Assembly (NCBI RefSeq): GCF_006363815.1
Contig: NZ_RRYT01000005.1
Coordinates: 1-64,000 of the forward strand
Direction of reading: 5' to 3'
DNA from: Thermomonospora catenispora
GTDB lineage: Bacteria > Actinomycetota > Actinomycetes > Streptosporangiales > Streptosporangiaceae
Length of the DNA stretch: 64,000 nt
The notes beneath the pieces were generated by a model that worked only from the letters and a program-made list of their open reading frames with translations, was not told the origin of the DNA and searched no databases. Positions within the stretch are counted from its first letter, which is position 1. Every line of letters begins with the position of its first letter. Below are positions 8,303-17,435 of the stretch, in pieces. Made by a program: the position numbers and the translations under genes.

Positions 8303-8986
8303 TCAGTCGGGGAGCGGCCCGGTGATGGAGCGGATCACCGCCTCCAGACAGGACTGGGTGGCCCGTCCCGCCGCCTCGGCGTCGCCCGAGGCCACGGCGT
8401 CGGCGATGGGCCGGTGCGGGACCTGGGCGTGGTCGAGCAGGTCCGCCGCCGTGGTGATCGCGGCGCGCAGGGCGTCCCTGAAGTCCCCGTACAGGTCCAT
8501 CAGCACCCGGTTGTGGGTGGCCTCCACGACCGCGGTGTGGAAGTCCAGGTCGGCTTCGACGAATCCGGCCCGGTCCCCCGCCGCCCGTCGCTCTTCGCAC
8601 CGTTGCAGCGCCCGCCGGATCGCCGTTACGTCCGCCTCGGTGCGCCGCATCGCCGCCAGCCGGGCCGCCTCGACCTCCAGTCCGCGTCGGACCTCGAGGA
8701 TCTCCAGCAGCTCCGCGGCCCGCAGCCGCCGCCGCATCACCCCCGACAGCTCGCTGGTGGCCCGCACATAGGTGCCGTCCCCCTGCCGGCACTCCAGCAG
8801 CCCGGCGTGCGTCAGCGCCCGCACCGCCTCGCGGACGGTGTTGCGTCCGACCCCGAGCATCTCCGAGAGCACCGGCTCGGGCGGGATCTTCGTCCCCACG
8901 GCCCACGCCCCCGTGGCGATCTCACCCTTGAGCTGATCGATCACCTGATCGACCAGCGATGAACGGCGGGCCGTGCGCAGCGTCAC
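8303..8986 (-). CDS. FadR-type GntR transcriptional regulator (FCD domain)
   Basis: A 227-residue protein. Residues 10-75 are a winged helix with 'IPPEPVLSEMLGVGRNTVREAVRAL' characteristics and the wing 'GDGTYV'. Residues 85-215 are an all-helical FCD effector domain with the metal-site pattern 'D.DFH.AVVEATHN' and a later 'HRPIADAV'. These proteins sense carboxylates. It precedes the MFS gene co-directionally. A palindrome 41 bases upstream of its start is a good candidate operator, implying autoregulation and control of the transporter. Confidence 0.9.
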   Translation of the reverse strand: MTLRTARRSSLVDQVIDQLKGEIATGAWAVGTKIPPEPVLSEMLGVGRNTVREAVRALTHAGLLECRQGDGTYVRATSELSGVMRRRLRAAELLEILEVRRGLEVEAARLAAMRRTEADVTAIRRALQRCEERRAAGDRAGFVEADLDFHTAVVEATHNRVLMDLYGDFRDALRAAITTAADLLDHAQVPHRPIADAVASGDAEAAGRATQSCLEAVIRSITGPLPD

Positions 8987-9026
8987 TCAAAACCCTCCAT
9001 GCTCGACGGGTCGGACCCGGTCATCC

Positions 9027-9041
9027 AAACATCCGATGTTT
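9027..9041. promoter_or_regulatory. Candidate FadR/GntR operator
   Basis: The perfect repeat AAACAT-CCG-ATGTTT stands out in otherwise GC-rich sequence, 41 bases upstream of the regulator's start. Its length and spacing fit an FCD-type dimer. Confidence 0.55.
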
Positions 9042-9749
9042 CAATGTTAGGCTAAATGCCGGAGTTCTCCGATTCGTCACGAACGTGAGGATCGCCTCAG
9101 CCGCGGAAGACCGCGGGAGCGGCGATCCCCGCCAGGTCGAGATCAGCCCCGGGAGAGCGCCGCGAACGCCCCCCGTTCGGGCGCCCCCAACGGCCCGGCG
9201 CAGGCGCCGGACCGGAGCGTGCCCTCTCCCGGTCCGGTGCGCAGCGCCCCCCGGTCCGATCCGATCCATCGGCCCGATCCCCCGCCCGATCCACCGCCCG
9301 GACCGGCGGCCCGGCGAACGCTCGCGCCGCGCCCGGCCGACGGGGACCGCCGCGGCCGCGCAGACCGGGCGCCGCGCAGACCGATCGGCCGCGCACGGCG
9401 CCACCGGCCGTGAGGGCTTCGCATCCGCAGCCTCCCGGCGGCCGGGACGACTCCCGGTGGCACGACCGGCCTTCGAGCGCGTCGGGAACGCGATCGGAAC
9501 GCGCAGGCGGCCTGGGGCACCGCCGGTGCGACGCCGATCGGCCATCCGGGCCCGTACCGGGCCGCATGGCGCCCCGCGGCCGACCCGCACCGCCGGCCGC
9601 CTCCCGCCGGCCCGGGCCGGCGGGTCCGCCCCGCCCCAGGAAGGGCGCCCCGTCAGGAAGGCGAGCCGCGCTCCCGTCGGTGACCGACGGGCGCCCCCCG
9701 GGGAACGCCCGGAACGCGCACGCCGGCCGGCGCCGCGGCCCGGCGCGGG
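9042..9749. other. Gap without a recognisable gene
   Basis: About 700 very GC-rich bases. Open frames here are Arg/Pro/Gly-rich on both strands, with no familiar motif and no ribosome site. I see no RNA gene. Confidence 0.5.
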
Positions 9750-11177
9750 TCAGGGGGCCGTGGGGAGGGTGGCGTCGGAGGTCACCGGGGAGTCGAAGGA
9801 GGCGGAGCGAAAGGACGGCTGCAGGCCGACGACCTGCAGCGCCCGGCGGTAGGCGGTGGTGGCGCCGGCCGGGTCCCCGGCGGACTCGAACAGCTCGCCC
9901 AGCTCGCGCAGCAGATGGGCGACGGGGCGGGCGGGAGCCCGCCCGCCGAGACGGTCCAGGGCGGCGAAGGTGCCCTGCAGGACGGTGACGGCGGTGTCGC
10001 GTGCGCCCATCGCCAGATGGGCACGGGCGATGATCAGCCGCGCCTGCACCACCTGCAGAGACCGGACGTCGAACTGAGGCGCGGCGTCGGGGCCGGGGTC
10101 CTCCGCACGGCCGTTGCCGTGCTGGCCGACGGCCTCGGCCAGGGCCGGCTCCCGCTCCACCGTCTCGATGGCGCGCGCCGGCTCGCCCAGCAGCACCAGC
10201 GCCCGGGCGGTCTCGATGGCGCACTCCACCGCCTCGGCGCCGTCCAGGTTCACGGCGGCGCCGCTGAGCAGGCCCATCGCCTCGGCCGCCGGATGGGGGG
10301 CGTCCCCGAACGGCCGGACGCCGCGCAGCAGCGCACGGGCGGCGGCCAGGTGCAGCCGGGCCTGGGCGCGCAGGCAGGCGGTCTCGTCGCGGGCGGCCAG
10401 CGCCTGGTCGGCCAGGTAGAGCGCGTCGCCGACGGCGCCCTGCTCCAGCGCCCGGCCGCTGGCCCGGTGGTAGGCGGCGGCGAGCTCGGCGGCGCTGGGC
10501 GCGCGGACGCTCAGCACCCTCCGGCCCAGCTCGTGGGCACGGTCCAATTCGGCGCGGTCGACATAGGCCAGCAGCAGCACCCGGGCGGCCTCGGTGTGCT
10601 CCTCGCCGGCGTTCAGCTCCAGGTCGCGCAGCCGGGCCAGGACGCGCTCGGCCAGCGCGATGCCCTGGCCCAGATCGCCGACCGCCCGGTAGCAGCGGGC
10701 CAGGGCGACCAGGGCGGGCAGGGCGCTGGAACGGCCGGAGTCGCGTTCGGCGTGCTCGCGCATCTCCTCGAACACGCCGATCGCCGTCTCGAAGCGACCC
10801 AGCGCCTCCAGGGCGCGGGCGCGGCCCCAGCGGGCGCGCAGGGTCAGCCCCGGATCGTCGCTGCCGGAGATCACCTCATCGAAGCCGGCCAGCGCGGCGG
10901 CGGCGTCACCGGTGCGCAGCGCCAGGCGGGCGTAGCGTTCCCGGACCTCCAGATGGGCGCGCTGCTCGGGCTCGATGCCCTCGGCGAGGTATTCGGCGGT
11001 GCAGCCGAGACGTTCGGCCAGCAGCCGCAGCACCGCCGGCGTGGGGGTGCGTTTCCCCGATTCGATCAGCGAGATGTAGCTGTCGGAGAGATCATGGCCG
11101 GCGAGCTGTGCCTGCGACATGCGTCTGGCCAGCCGCAGGTTGCGAACACGTTCACCGACGTTGCCTGGACCCGGCAT
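9750..11177 (-). CDS. XRE-family regulator with TPR-like repeats
   Basis: A 475-residue protein. Residues 5-62 are a helix-turn-helix with 'MSQAQLAGHDLSDSYISLIESG', the form typical of actinobacterial XRE-TPR regulators. The remaining 400 residues are Ala/Leu-rich helical hairpins ('ALARCYRAVGDLGQGIALAERVL', 'AGDPAGATTAYRRALQVVG') that fit TPR repeats. Such proteins often respond to peptides or partner proteins. It is the only gene in its transcription unit that can be recognised, and no operator was found. Confidence 0.85.
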   Translation of the reverse strand: MPGPGNVGERVRNLRLARRMSQAQLAGHDLSDSYISLIESGKRTPTPAVLRLLAERLGCTAEYLAEGIEPEQRAHLEVRERYARLALRTGDAAAALAGFDEVISGSDDPGLTLRARWGRARALEALGRFETAIGVFEEMREHAERDSGRSSALPALVALARCYRAVGDLGQGIALAERVLARLRDLELNAGEEHTEAARVLLLAYVDRAELDRAHELGRRVLSVRAPSAAELAAAYHRASGRALEQGAVGDALYLADQALAARDETACLRAQARLHLAAARALLRGVRPFGDAPHPAAEAMGLLSGAAVNLDGAEAVECAIETARALVLLGEPARAIETVEREPALAEAVGQHGNGRAEDPGPDAAPQFDVRSLQVVQARLIIARAHLAMGARDTAVTVLQGTFAALDRLGGRAPARPVAHLLRELGELFESAGDPAGATTAYRRALQVVGLQPSFRSASFDSPVTSDATLPTAP

Positions 11178-11416
11178 GTGGACTCACTTATCGGAAGTAA
11201 TCAGGCGGGAGGGGCGCCGACATGATTGCATGTCGCAGGTTCGTGTACCTCGAGAGTAACCCAAGCAATGCGGCCGAGATTGCCGATCAGTGTCATTTCG
11301 CGACCTCCCTGTCACCTCCGGGCGTCCTCGCCAGGGGGGCATGGGCCGGGCGACCGCGACGAAGCCTCGCCGACGAGGGCCCGCCCGCGCCGGTCCGGAT
11401 CGCCTGAGCCGGCGGG

Positions 11417-11941
11417 TCAGTCGTCGGAGTCCTCCTTGTTGGGGAAGATCATCTCGCAGACCTCGAGGTACAGCTGTTCGGGATAGGGCAGGTAGTCCAC
11501 CGTGCGCAGGGCCTGTTCCTGACCGGCCGACTCCAGCACGAACGAGCCGTAGCCCAGCAGCCGGCCCATGATCGACCGCTCGAAGCTCATGTCGGTGACC
11601 TTGGCCAGCGGCATCATGCCGACCTTGCGGGTGATCAGCCCGGTGGTCAGGATCATCCGCTGGTTGGTGATCACGAAGTAGTCCACCGACCACTCGGCCA
11701 CCCGCCACACGAACCAGCCCAGCAGCAGCAGCCAGCCCCACCAGATCCAGTTCATCGGCCGGTCCGCCGCGCCGACCCAGTTGGTCAGCACCGCGGCCAC
11801 GATCAGCCCGCCCAGCACCAGGCCCACCGGCATCATCAGCACCGCCGGGTGCCGGCGGACGGTGATGACCTGGCTCTCGTGCGGCAGCAGGTACTTGTTG
11901 ACCGAGGCGGGCGCGGAATCGCCGGGGGCGACGAGCCTCAT
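11417..11941 (-). CDS. PH-domain (bPH2-type) membrane protein
   Basis: A 174-residue protein with two adjacent hydrophobic helices (about residues 33-55 and 65-85), then a bacterial PH-like domain with 'VDYFVITNQRMILTTGLITRKVGMMPL' elements and 'DMSFERS..GRLLGYGSFVLESAG'. The acidic tail ends 'KEDSDD'. This is a common actinobacterial architecture of unknown function at the cell membrane. The ATG at 11941 is chosen because conserved sequence starts there; a GTG at 12031 would add 30 low-complexity residues. Confidence 0.82.
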   Translation of the reverse strand: MRLVAPGDSAPASVNKYLLPHESQVITVRRHPAVLMMPVGLVLGGLIVAAVLTNWVGAADRPMNWIWWGWLLLLGWFVWRVAEWSVDYFVITNQRMILTTGLITRKVGMMPLAKVTDMSFERSIMGRLLGYGSFVLESAGQEQALRTVDYLPYPEQLYLEVCEMIFPNKEDSDD

Positions 11942-12158
11942 GCCGCACCCGTACGCCGGCGCGCGTCCCGCCGCGACGGCCGCCGCGGCCTCCCCAGATC
12001 CCCACGGGGCGCAGCGGCCCTCGTGGCGCACTTGTCAACGGACACGACTGCCTCCCGGAGCAGGGTGACCCACGAACCCCAGGCCAGTCTTACACCCGCG
12101 GCGACCGTCGGCAAAGGAGTCGCGGGACGGCGCCCGCCCGCTCGGCGGGCCCGGCCGG

Positions 12159-12428
12159 TCAGGCGGTGCGGTCCGGTGCGGCCGCCCGGGCGGCGCGCAG
12201 CCGTGCGCGCTGTTCGGCGGCCACCGTCGCCAGCACTTGAAGATGTTTGCGGGCGATGCGTTCGACCAGGTCAGGCGGGGCCGATCCGGTGACGTCCTGA
12301 GCACCGTGCCGAGCGGCGGCCACGCACCGGGTGACCGTCGCGGTGTCGTGGACCCCGGCGAACTCCTTGGCCAGCCGTTCGCCGACCTCGCGGTACCCGG
12401 ACAGGTTGCTGTCCTCGTGGTAAGGCAT
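12159..12428 (-). CDS. Small conserved helical protein
   Basis: An 89-residue protein, MPYHEDSNLSGYREVGERLA..., predicted as three helices. It resembles a short protein family widespread in actinobacteria that I know only as a predicted three-helix bundle. No catalytic motif. ATG 12428 fits the conserved N-terminus; longer starts add Arg/Gly-rich sequence. A GGAACG-N8-CGTTCC inverted repeat lies about 60 bases upstream (12489-12508) and may be regulatory. Confidence 0.6.
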   Translation of the reverse strand: MPYHEDSNLSGYREVGERLAKEFAGVHDTATVTRCVAAARHGAQDVTGSAPPDLVERIARKHLQVLATVAAEQRARLRAARAAAPDRTA

Positions 12429-12641
12429 GCCGCATCCTCGCGCCTCGCTCACGCCCACCCGGTCCCCCCGTCGGCCGGGCGGCGGAGAGGAACGACAATC
12501 AACGTTCCGTAGCGACCTATTACCCACCGTGGTCGCCCAACGAACATCTCAGGCGTGTAACGACGCAAGGGCGCCAAGCGGCGTACCGGACGCGAAGGGT
12601 CGGCGAACGGTCAAGGACCGCCCATAGGCCGCGCCTCCGGG

Positions 12642-13280
12642 TCAGACCACCCCGTAGAGCCGGTCTCCGGCGTCCCCCAGTCCGGGCACGATGAAGCCGT
12701 TCTCGTCCAACTGCGCGTCAACGGCGGCGGTGACCACCCTGATCGGCGCGCTCGCACCGGCGAACTTCTCCTCCATGTGCTTGAGCCCCTCCGGGGCCGC
12801 CAGCAGGCAGATCGCCGTCACATCGGTCGCGCCCCGCTCCAGCAGCAGCTCGATGGCCGCGGCCAGCGTCCCGCCGGTCGCCAGCATCGGGTCCAGCACA
12901 TAGCACTGCCGTCCGGACAGATCCTCCGGCAGCCGGGTGGCGTACGTCTCGGCCAGCAGGGTGCCCTCGTCGCGCACCATGCCGAGGAACCCGACCTCGG
13001 CCGTGGGCAGCAGCCGGGTCATCCCGTCCAGCATGCCCAGCCCGGCGCGCAGAATGGGGACCACCAGCGGCTTGGGGCTGGCCAGCTGAACGCCCTGCGC
13101 CTCGGCCAGGGGGGTCTGCACGGTCGTTTCCGCGACCCGGACGTCGCGGGTAGCCTCGTAAGCGAGCAGTGTGACGAGTTCGTCGGCCAGCCGGCGAAAG
13201 GTCGGCGAGTCGGTGCGCGCGTCCCGCAGCACCGTCAACTTGTGTGCGACCAGCGGGTGGTCGACGGCCAGGGTCTCCAT
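12642..13280 (-). CDS. upp: Uracil phosphoribosyltransferase
   Basis: A 212-residue enzyme that converts uracil and PRPP to UMP in pyrimidine salvage. The PRPP loop '[13 protein letters not shown]' (about 128-140) and C-terminal '[11 protein letters not shown]' are diagnostic. Also seen are '[12 protein letters not shown]' and '[11 protein letters not shown]', which complete the uracil site. ATG 13280 gives [20 protein letters not shown], matching the family start and usual length. The gene is alone, divergent from a 60-residue gene 70 bases away. Confidence 0.97.
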   Translation of the reverse strand: METLAVDHPLVAHKLTVLRDARTDSPTFRRLADELVTLLAYEATRDVRVAETTVQTPLAEAQGVQLASPKPLVVPILRAGLGMLDGMTRLLPTAEVGFLGMVRDEGTLLAETYATRLPEDLSGRQCYVLDPMLATGGTLAAAIELLLERGATDVTAICLLAAPEGLKHMEEKFAGASAPIRVVTAAVDAQLDENGFIVPGLGDAGDRLYGVV

Positions 13281-13350
13281 GCAGATCACGGTAGCCCACC
13301 GTGCGAACGGCCTCGGGCATGGACGGCGCCGTTCGGGGAATGACCATGCA

Positions 13351-13533
13351 ATGAGCACCGAGCGCAACGGAGAACCGACCCCCGAGGAGGTCCGGGAGCG
13401 GCTGCGCAAGCGCGCCATCTTCTTGCGCGAGCTGGCCGAGGCCCGGGAGCTGCGGCGCCGTGTCACCCCGCATCGTTCCCGCCGCGCCCGCATCCACGCC
13501 GTGTTGCGCAGTCGCACCTTCCGCCTGCACTGA
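13351..13533 (+). CDS. Small basic conserved protein upstream of upp
   Basis: A 60-residue, Arg-rich protein, [20 protein letters not shown]..., ending 'RSRTFRLH'. It is mostly one long helix with a basic tail. Very similar short proteins ending in RTFR plus one or two residues occur beside upp in other actinomycetes, as far as I recall. Its charge suggests nucleic-acid contact, but function is unknown. Confidence 0.6.
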   Translation: MSTERNGEPTPEEVRERLRKRAIFLRELAEARELRRRVTPHRSRRARIHAVLRSRTFRLH

Positions 13534-14298
13534 CCGCGCCCCGGCGCGCGGACCCTCCCGATGAGCCATGGGCCGCTCCGCCCCATGGCGGGGTCGCCTT
13601 GTGCTCCTTGTCCCGCCGCCCGGCGCCTTCAAAGGAGCGTTCCGAGCGCTCATGGGCGCCCGCCGCCCCTCGCCCGGAGGCCGCCCCGCCCGGCCCCCGC
13701 GGCCTGCTCGATCACTGCGGCCCGCCCGGTCGCCCGCCCGGCCCGATCCGCACCGCCCGATCCGCTCTGCACGTTCGGACCGCCCGCCGCACGACCCCAC
13801 GGCCTGCACGGTTCATGCGCGCCGCACGGGCCATGCGGTCCGCCCGGCCGGTTCTCGGGGCCCGGCCCCGCGCTCTCCCGCTCCGTCATCCTCCCCCCTC
13901 GTCGGCCTTCTTCGCTCCCCTCCCCGCCTTCCGCCTCGGCGTCCTCTCGCCCCCTCCGCCCCCGCGCACGGGTTCGTCCGCACCGCGGCATGCGGCCGCG
14001 CCGGGGCCCTCTCCGAGGCCGGGGCGCGATCGCGGCGACGCGGGTCCCGCCCTTCAGTGCCCTCGCGAGAGGACGGACGCACAATGTGATCAGATGAGGA
14101 CTTCGGTCGTTCCGGCGCTGAGAGGGAGATGTCGTCCACAGCGAACGCGCAGGTCGATCGGGCTGCGGTCGGCGACGGGCGGAAAGCGGGGGCGGCCCGC
14201 CTCCGGCAGCACGGGCCGCCGAGTTTCCCGGGTGCGCACGCGCGCGCGTTCGGCATCTGCGACCATGCCCAGGCAGGTATCGCGCCGGTGGGGTGAAG
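13534..14298. other. Gap without a confident gene
   Basis: About 765 GC-rich bases. Frames on both strands are Arg/Pro-rich and show no known motif. A 55-codon frame (14129-14296) with GAGGGAG directly before its ATG ends two bases before the next gene, but its protein shows nothing recognisable. The segment probably contains the promoter of the tadA cluster. Confidence 0.4.
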
Positions 14299-14784
14299 AT
14301 GACGGATCTTGACGCGACGGACTTCGCCGTCGTGGTGTACCGCGAGGACGACTGCTGGGAGGCCGAGGTGCTCCCGGTCGCGCTCACTCGGGACCTGGGC
14401 GGGCTGATCCACGCCCTCCGCCAGCAGCCCAGCATCGGCGGCACCATCGGTCTGGTCGCGGTCGGCGACGACTTCTTCGTGGCCATCCGGGTGCTCGGCG
14501 ATGAGGTGATGGTGTTCCTGTCCGATGTGACCGCCTCGGTGGACTGGCCGTTGGCCCGCCAGGTCCTGGAACATCTGGACATCCCGGTGCCCGAGGACGA
14601 GGAGCTGGACCAGGTGCTGCCGGTCGGCGACATGTCGATCTTCGCGGACCTGGGGCTGGACGAGATGGAGCTGGGCGCGATCTCCGGTGATCTTGACCTG
14701 TATCCGGACGAGATGCTGCTGAGCATCGCCGAACGGCTCGGCTTCGGTCAGCCTTTCGAGCGGGCGCTCGACACCATCGGGTAG
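14299..14784 (+). CDS. tRNA adenosine deaminase-associated protein (first copy)
   Basis: A 161-residue acidic protein with 'DFAVVVYREDDCWEAEVLP' at the N-terminus, 'GLVAVGDDFFVAIRVLGDEVMVFLSDVTAS' in the middle and an acidic C-terminus containing 'LDLYPDEMLLSIAERLGFG'. This family is found almost always next to tadA in actinobacteria and is thought to work with it, though no reaction is proven. ATG 14299 is preceded by GGTGGGGTG. The second copy follows 17 bases later. Confidence 0.85.
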   Translation: MTDLDATDFAVVVYREDDCWEAEVLPVALTRDLGGLIHALRQQPSIGGTIGLVAVGDDFFVAIRVLGDEVMVFLSDVTASVDWPLARQVLEHLDIPVPEDEELDQVLPVGDMSIFADLGLDEMELGAISGDLDLYPDEMLLSIAERLGFGQPFERALDTIG

Positions 14785-14801
14785 TCCTGGTTCACAATGA
14801 G

Positions 14802-15242
14802 TTGGTGTCGTACTTCGCCGCGGCCTTCGCGCGGACCCCGCAGGGATGGGTCGGCGCCGAGGCCACGCTGGACGAGGCCGAGGTCGTCGACGACCTGACC
14901 GATCTGATGCGGGAGGTCGCCGTCGAGTCCATCGCGGACACCGTGCTGCTGCTGGTGGAGGAGGACGACGAGTGGTTCGGCATCGTCCGGCTCGACGGTG
15001 AGAGCGAACCTCGGGCCTATGTCTCGACGGTCCGCGACGAAGGGCTGGGCGGGCTGCTCCACCAGCTCCTGGGGGACGTCCCCGACGGGGCTCCCGGCGG
15101 CGACCCGCATCTGCTGGACGACTTCGGGGTGAGCGCCGACCAGCTGGCCGAGCTGGGCGAACGGGTGCTGCCCGGGGACGCCCTGCTGGAGATCGCCGAG
15201 CAGGCCGGTTTCAGTGAGGAGTACGACGACCTCCATGGCTGA
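14802..15242 (+). CDS. tRNA adenosine deaminase-associated protein (second copy)
   Basis: A 146-residue acidic relative of the preceding gene. Both share the order hydrophobic N-terminal strand, central 'D(T/F)V.L.V...D.WF.IVR.DGE', 'YVS(T/D)', and a C-terminal 'P(G/D)(D/E)(A/M)LLEIAEQAGF', so they look like an old tandem duplication. The start is uncertain: TTG 14802 or GTG 14805. Its last eight bases overlap the tadA start, so translation is probably coupled. Confidence 0.82.
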   Translation: MVSYFAAAFARTPQGWVGAEATLDEAEVVDDLTDLMREVAVESIADTVLLLVEEDDEWFGIVRLDGESEPRAYVSTVRDEGLGGLLHQLLGDVPDGAPGGDPHLLDDFGVSADQLAELGERVLPGDALLEIAEQAGFSEEYDDLHG

Positions 15243-15732
15243 CCCCGCGCCCCCGACCGGCGAGGTCCCTCCCGAGGTCGAGTACGCGCCCGCGATGCGC
15301 CGCGCCCTCGCAGAGGCCGAACTGGCCCTGGAGAGCGGCGACGTCCCGGTCGGCGCCGTCGTGCTCGACCGGGCCGGGGAGGTCATCGGCGCCGGCCGCA
15401 ACGAACGCGAACGCACCGGCGACCCCACCGCCCACGCCGAGATCATCGCCCTGCGCCGGGCCGCGGCCCGGCTGGGCGAATGGCGGCTGACCGGCTGCAC
15501 CCTGGTGGTGACCTTGGAACCCTGCACGATGTGCGCGGGCGCGAGCGTGCTGGCCCGCGTGGACCGCATCGTGTACGGCGCGGTCGATCCCAAGGCGGGC
15601 GCCGTCGGTTCGCTGTGGGACGTGGTCCGCGACCGCAGGCTCAACCACCGGCCCGAGGTCCTCGCCGAGGTCCTCGCCGAGGAGTGCGGCGCCGTGCTGA
15701 CCGACTTCTTCGCCCGGCGCCGCGTCTCGTGA
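15235..15732 (+). CDS. tadA: tRNA(adenine-34) deaminase
   Basis: A 165-residue zinc enzyme that turns A34 of tRNA-Arg(ACG) into inosine. The cytidine-deaminase-type site is complete: HAE (H67, E69 proton shuttle) and PCTMC (C97, C100 zinc ligands). The length is normal. The ATG at 15235 lies inside the end of the upstream gene, giving an eight-base overlap. A serine tRNA gene follows within 200 bases. Likely essential, as in other bacteria. Confidence 0.95.
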   Translation: MADPAPPTGEVPPEVEYAPAMRRALAEAELALESGDVPVGAVVLDRAGEVIGAGRNERERTGDPTAHAEIIALRRAAARLGEWRLTGCTLVVTLEPCTMCAGASVLARVDRIVYGAVDPKAGAVGSLWDVVRDRRLNHRPEVLAEVLAEECGAVLTDFFARRRVS

Positions 15733-15892
15733 ACCCTCCGGCGCGGCGTCCCGTCCGGGGCCGGTCCGCGCTCTCGCCGCGCCGCCGCCCGCCCGCCGCG
15801 GCGCGGGCCTTCGCCCTCCGGCGGGCCGCCCGGTCGCCGGAACGCCGGCGGGGCCCGGTCTCCGGGGCCGCGGGCCGGGGGATGAATTCGAG

Positions 15893-15922
15893 TTCAACGC
15901 TCGCCCCAGATTCGGGTAGGCT
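15893..15922 (+). promoter_or_regulatory. Probable promoter of tRNA-Ser(CGA)
   Basis: TTCAAC (15893-15898) and TAGGCT (15917-15922) are separated by 18 bases. The -10 lies seven bases before the tRNA 5' end. Confidence 0.55.
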
Positions 15923-15929
15923 TCCGGGC

Positions 15930-16016
15930 GGTGGTGTCGCCTAGTGGCCGAGGGCGCACGCCTCGAAAGCGTGTGATGGGGCAACTCATCCGTGGGTTCA
16001 AATCCCACCACCACCG
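15930..16016 (+). tRNA. tRNA-Ser (anticodon CGA)
   Basis: The acceptor stem GGTGGTG/CACCACC pairs fully. The anticodon loop CTCGAAA in stem CACGC/GCGTG gives anticodon CGA, reading UCG. It has a long variable arm (class II) and T-arm GTGGG-TTCAAAT-CCCAC. CCA is not encoded. Confidence 0.97.
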
Positions 16017-16023
16017 CTCGTCG

Positions 16024-16053
16024 GGCCCCTGATCCGGAAACGGGTCAGGGGCC
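16024..16053 (+). terminator. Hairpin after tRNA-Ser(CGA)
   Basis: A 9-bp perfect stem (GGCCCCTGA/TCAGGGGCC) with a 12-base loop starts eight bases after the tRNA and is followed by TTGTG. Confidence 0.7.
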
Positions 16054-16177
16054 TTGTGCTGCCGGGCGAGTCCCGTCCACCGTTCTCGGCGTCCCTCGTC
16101 CGCTGGTCCCCGGCGTCGTCCGGGCGCCGTCCAGGGCGGGTGTCCTCGGTACCGTCCGGGCGGGGCCGGTCGGGTGC

Positions 16178-17293
16178 TCAGGCCGCCAGGCGGATGGGCA
16201 TCAGCAGATAGCGGTAGGCCTGCCGGGCGTTCGAGGCGTCCTCGTCGGCGGGGGTGAAGAGGACGGCCTTGGCGGGGCCGGTGCAGTGCAGCCGGGTGGC
16301 GGCGGCGGCGATGCCGGAGAGGCCGTCCAGCAGGAAGCGGGGGTTGAAGCCGAGGTCGATCTCCTCGCCGTGGAGTTCGGCGGGGAGGGTCTCGCTGGCA
16401 CGGGCGGCGTCCCCGGTGGCGGCGTGGACGCGGACGTGATCGCCGGAGAGGGTCAGGCGGACGGGGACGTTGCGGTCGGCGACCAGGGCGACGCGTTCGA
16501 CGGCCTCGAGGAGGGGGGCGGTGGGGATCTCGGCGCGAGTGGTCCACCGGCCGGTCAGCCGGGAACGGTAGTCGACGAACCGGTCGTCCAGCAGGCGGGT
16601 GGTGAGGGTGCGGCCGGCGCCGGACAGGCCCAGCAGGGTGTCGCTCAGCGACAGCTCGACCTCGGCGGCGGTGCGCAGGACCCCGGCCGCCTCCGCCAGG
16701 GTCCGGGCGGGGACGAGCGCGGCGGCGGAGAAGTCCGGGCGGGCCGGTGACCAGGCCAGTTCACAGCAGGTGAGCCGGTAGCGGTCGGTGCAGGCCAGGG
16801 TGATGGTCTCGCCCGCGATGTCGAGCCGGACGCCGGTCAGCATGGGCAGGGTGTCGTCGCGGCCGGCCGCCACCACCGCCCGGCCGACGGCGGCGCCGAA
16901 CGCCTCGCCGGGGACGGTCCCCGCGGCGGCGGGCGGCTCGGGAATCCTGGGGTGGTCCTCGGCGGGCATCGTCTGCAGGCCGAACTCGGCGCCGCCGCAC
17001 CGCACCACCGTCTCGGCCCCTTCGACGGCGACCTCGACCGGCCGGTCGGGCAGGCTCCGCACGATCTCGGCCAGCAGCCGGCCGGGGACCAGGGTCCGGC
17101 CGGGCTCGCTCACCGTCGCCTCCACCCTCGCCCGGGCCGAGACCTCGTAGTCGAAGCCGGTCAGCGTCACGTTCCCCTCGGCCGCGTCGATGAGCAGTCC
17201 CGCCAGCGCCGGCAGCACGGGCCGGGTCGGCAGGACGCGTGCCGCCCAGCCCACGGCGTCCTCGAGGGCCTGATGCTCTGCCTGGAACCTCAC
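16178..17293 (-). CDS. DNA polymerase III beta clamp-like protein (probable DnaN paralogue)
   Basis: A 371-residue three-domain sliding clamp. Recognisable pieces are 'LPTRPVLPALAGLLIDA', 'FDYEVSARA', 'LTGVRLDIAGETITLACTDRYRL' (domain 2), 'DDRFVDYRSRL' and the C-terminal 'YRYLLMPIRLA', which matches the canonical 'YLLMPVRL' end that shapes the partner-binding cleft. GTG 17293 is used since translation upstream is non-conserved. The main dnaN normally follows dnaA at oriC, which is not in this window, so this is most likely a second clamp. It lies 142 bases downstream of dnaB on the same strand and could be co-transcribed with it. Confidence 0.85.
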   Translation of the reverse strand: MRFQAEHQALEDAVGWAARVLPTRPVLPALAGLLIDAAEGNVTLTGFDYEVSARARVEATVSEPGRTLVPGRLLAEIVRSLPDRPVEVAVEGAETVVRCGGAEFGLQTMPAEDHPRIPEPPAAAGTVPGEAFGAAVGRAVVAAGRDDTLPMLTGVRLDIAGETITLACTDRYRLTCCELAWSPARPDFSAAALVPARTLAEAAGVLRTAAEVELSLSDTLLGLSGAGRTLTTRLLDDRFVDYRSRLTGRWTTRAEIPTAPLLEAVERVALVADRNVPVRLTLSGDHVRVHAATGDAARASETLPAELHGEEIDLGFNPRFLLDGLSGIAAAATRLHCTGPAKAVLFTPADEDASNARQAYRYLLMPIRLAA

Positions 17294-17435
17294 GCTGCCC
17301 CGCCGTGTCGTAGGCGAATACCGACACCGAGGACGATAACCGCCGCCACCGACACAAAACCGGCCACACTCGGCGCCGTCTCCCCGTCCATGGCAGGCGA
17401 GGCGGCGTCCGGCGCCGGAGGTCACCGGGCCGTCG

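Noticed and set aside
13561-14097. Overlapping Arg/Pro-rich frames in the 13.5-14.1 kb gap
   Set aside because: All three frames are low-complexity with no ribosome site or known motif.
14129-14296. 55-codon frame with GAGGGAG before its ATG, ending two bases before the tadA-associated gene
   Set aside because: Placement is suggestive, but the purine run touches the ATG, codon use is not clearly better than the surroundings and the protein shows no recognisable feature.
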